A DNA stretch of 21,671 nucleotides from Candidatus Nomurabacteria bacterium (GTDB taxonomy: Bacteria; Patescibacteriota; Minisyncoccia; Phycocordibacterales; SBAW01): positions 1 through 21,671 of the forward strand of contig CALQZN010000007.1 in NCBI GenBank assembly GCA_943349675.1, given 5' to 3'. Shown one piece after another: positions 21,079-21,671 of this stretch. Each line of letters starts with the position of its first letter. Within the stretch, counting starts at the first letter, position 1. Both the position numbers and the translations under genes were made by a program. The notes beneath the pieces were generated by a model. That model was not told the origin of the DNA. It saw nothing but the letters and a program-made list of their open reading frames with translations, and searched no databases.

Positions 21079-21671
21079 ATGATGAGAACACACATTGAAA
21101 CTATGGAATTTCCGTACGGAAAAATTACACCAACCCTGCCTGAAGGTTGTATACCCTACGAACAGTGGCCGGAGTTTAAACTAGAGGCTCTACCTCAGCC
21201 GTTTTGCAGCCCAGAGGCCGTAGGACACAGCCCTAAAGGGGTGCGTTGGAGTTTTTGGCCACTCACGTTTGAAGAGTACGTCAGCGACCAAGAGCCCGAC
21301 CTGTCTGCCTCAGACCCGCGCCACACAGCACGATGTCGTTTTATTATATGGCGGCGAGTCACCACCACACGCACGCCAAAAGGTTGGTGGGCACTGTCGC
21401 GCGAGCCCTCTCGCGTAGAAGGGTTTATTATCCTACAGCCAGACTATTGGCGGACATGGTCAGAAAACGCTCGCAGACAACGTAAAAGATGGCTCACACA
21501 GATAGTACACAAAACTTACACAACAGAAACTGTGGGGCTAACAGAATTTGAAGAAGCGTACAAAAAAAGTACTGTGGCTCGCTCTACATTACGAGAGTCT
21601 ATAAAAATAGCCCAGCAGATGGAAGCAGCATCTCCTGGGGCAGTAACGTACAGAGTTGCAAAACGACTCTC
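21079..21671 (+). CDS. second FemAB/GNAT-like protein, 3' end outside the window
   Basis: About 197 codons are visible from ATG 21079 (a second ATG follows directly, and a third lies at 21103). The protein is clearly related to the one at 18680. Shared stretches include IPYEQWPEF, then GHSPKGVRWSFWPLTFEEYVSDQEPD, later TPKGWWALS, YWRTWSENARRQRKRW, and EFEEAYKKSTVARSTL. The C-terminal acyltransferase half lies past the window edge, so its catalytic part cannot be judged. It diverges from the PLP enzyme gene over 34 bp. Both paralogues flank that gene, which suggests an old duplication within one functional locus. Confidence 0.65.
   Translation, partial: MMRTHIETMEFPYGKITPTLPEGCIPYEQWPEFKLEALPQPFCSPEAVGHSPKGVRWSFWPLTFEEYVSDQEPDLSASDPRHTARCRFIIWRRVTTTRTPKGWWALSREPSRVEGFIILQPDYWRTWSENARRQRKRWLTQIVHKTYTTETVGLTEFEEAYKKSTVARSTLRESIKIAQQMEAASPGAVTYRVAKRL

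Overview
The window looks like a chromosome segment from a member of the Candidate Phyla Radiation (Patescibacteria), most likely a Parcubacteria/Paceibacteria-type genome. This is inferred from gene content and style: very compact spacing, informational proteins shorter than usual (IF-2 of 517 aa, a Rel protein ending after its TGS domain), a DUF4446 protein beside infB, a TrbC/VirB2-like membrane protein fused to a lytic transglycosylase, and many genes whose -10 box lies only 6-10 nt before the start codon, as expected for leaderless transcripts. I could not run a database search, so the lineage is an inference.

Layout. 1-1051 (-) is serS, cut by the window edge. It diverges from a + strand run of dprA (1078-1941), topA (1981-4221) and a bifunctional-type rel gene (4250-5830), which meets parB (5827-6801, -) tail to tail. 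6802-7273 holds a tRNA-Leu(CAA) surrounded on both sides by partial copies of itself and other short repeats. Then come pyrF (7274-7975) with a strong terminator and miaA (8019-8939). On the minus strand follow rpmG with tRNA-Trp, a pilin-like/lytic transglycosylase fusion (9244-10425), and a 432-bp region with tRNA-Tyr, two terminators and a duplicated tRNA-Tyr 3' end. Next on the minus strand is an operon of a cysteine desulfurase, a membrane-anchored trypsin-like protein without its catalytic residues, and a ClpB-like disaggregase (15539 down to 10858). A divergent promoter separates it from DUF4446-infB-rbfA (15563-17968, +). The last part has tRNA-Cys (-), an HNH endonuclease whose 3' end runs into tRNA-Leu(UAA), and a cluster of two paralogous FemAB/GNAT-like genes flanking a divergent PLP-dependent enzyme of the Cys/Met-metabolism type.

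How the genes work together. Most are core housekeeping: tRNA charging (serS), translation initiation and 30S maturation (infB, rbfA, rpmG), tRNA A37 modification (miaA, with four tRNAs that carry A36-A37-A38 in the same window), DNA topology and segregation (topA, parB), DNA uptake/recombination (dprA), stringent response (rel), pyrimidine synthesis (pyrF) and protein quality control (clpB). The accessory part is at the right end (HNH, FemAB-like pair, PLP enzyme) and in the pilin/transglycosylase gene, which probably belongs to an envelope-spanning pilus or secretion machine.

The points most worth a second look are: (1) short inserts downstream of two tRNA genes, each followed by an exact duplicate of the tRNA 3' end; (2) two divergent gene pairs whose -10 boxes are one shared 10-bp palindrome; (3) the catalytically dead DegP-like protein in an operon with clpB; (4) a ClpB-type M domain combined with a ClpC-like LGF loop; (5) the paralogous FemAB-like/PLP cluster next to an HNH gene embedded in a tRNA.
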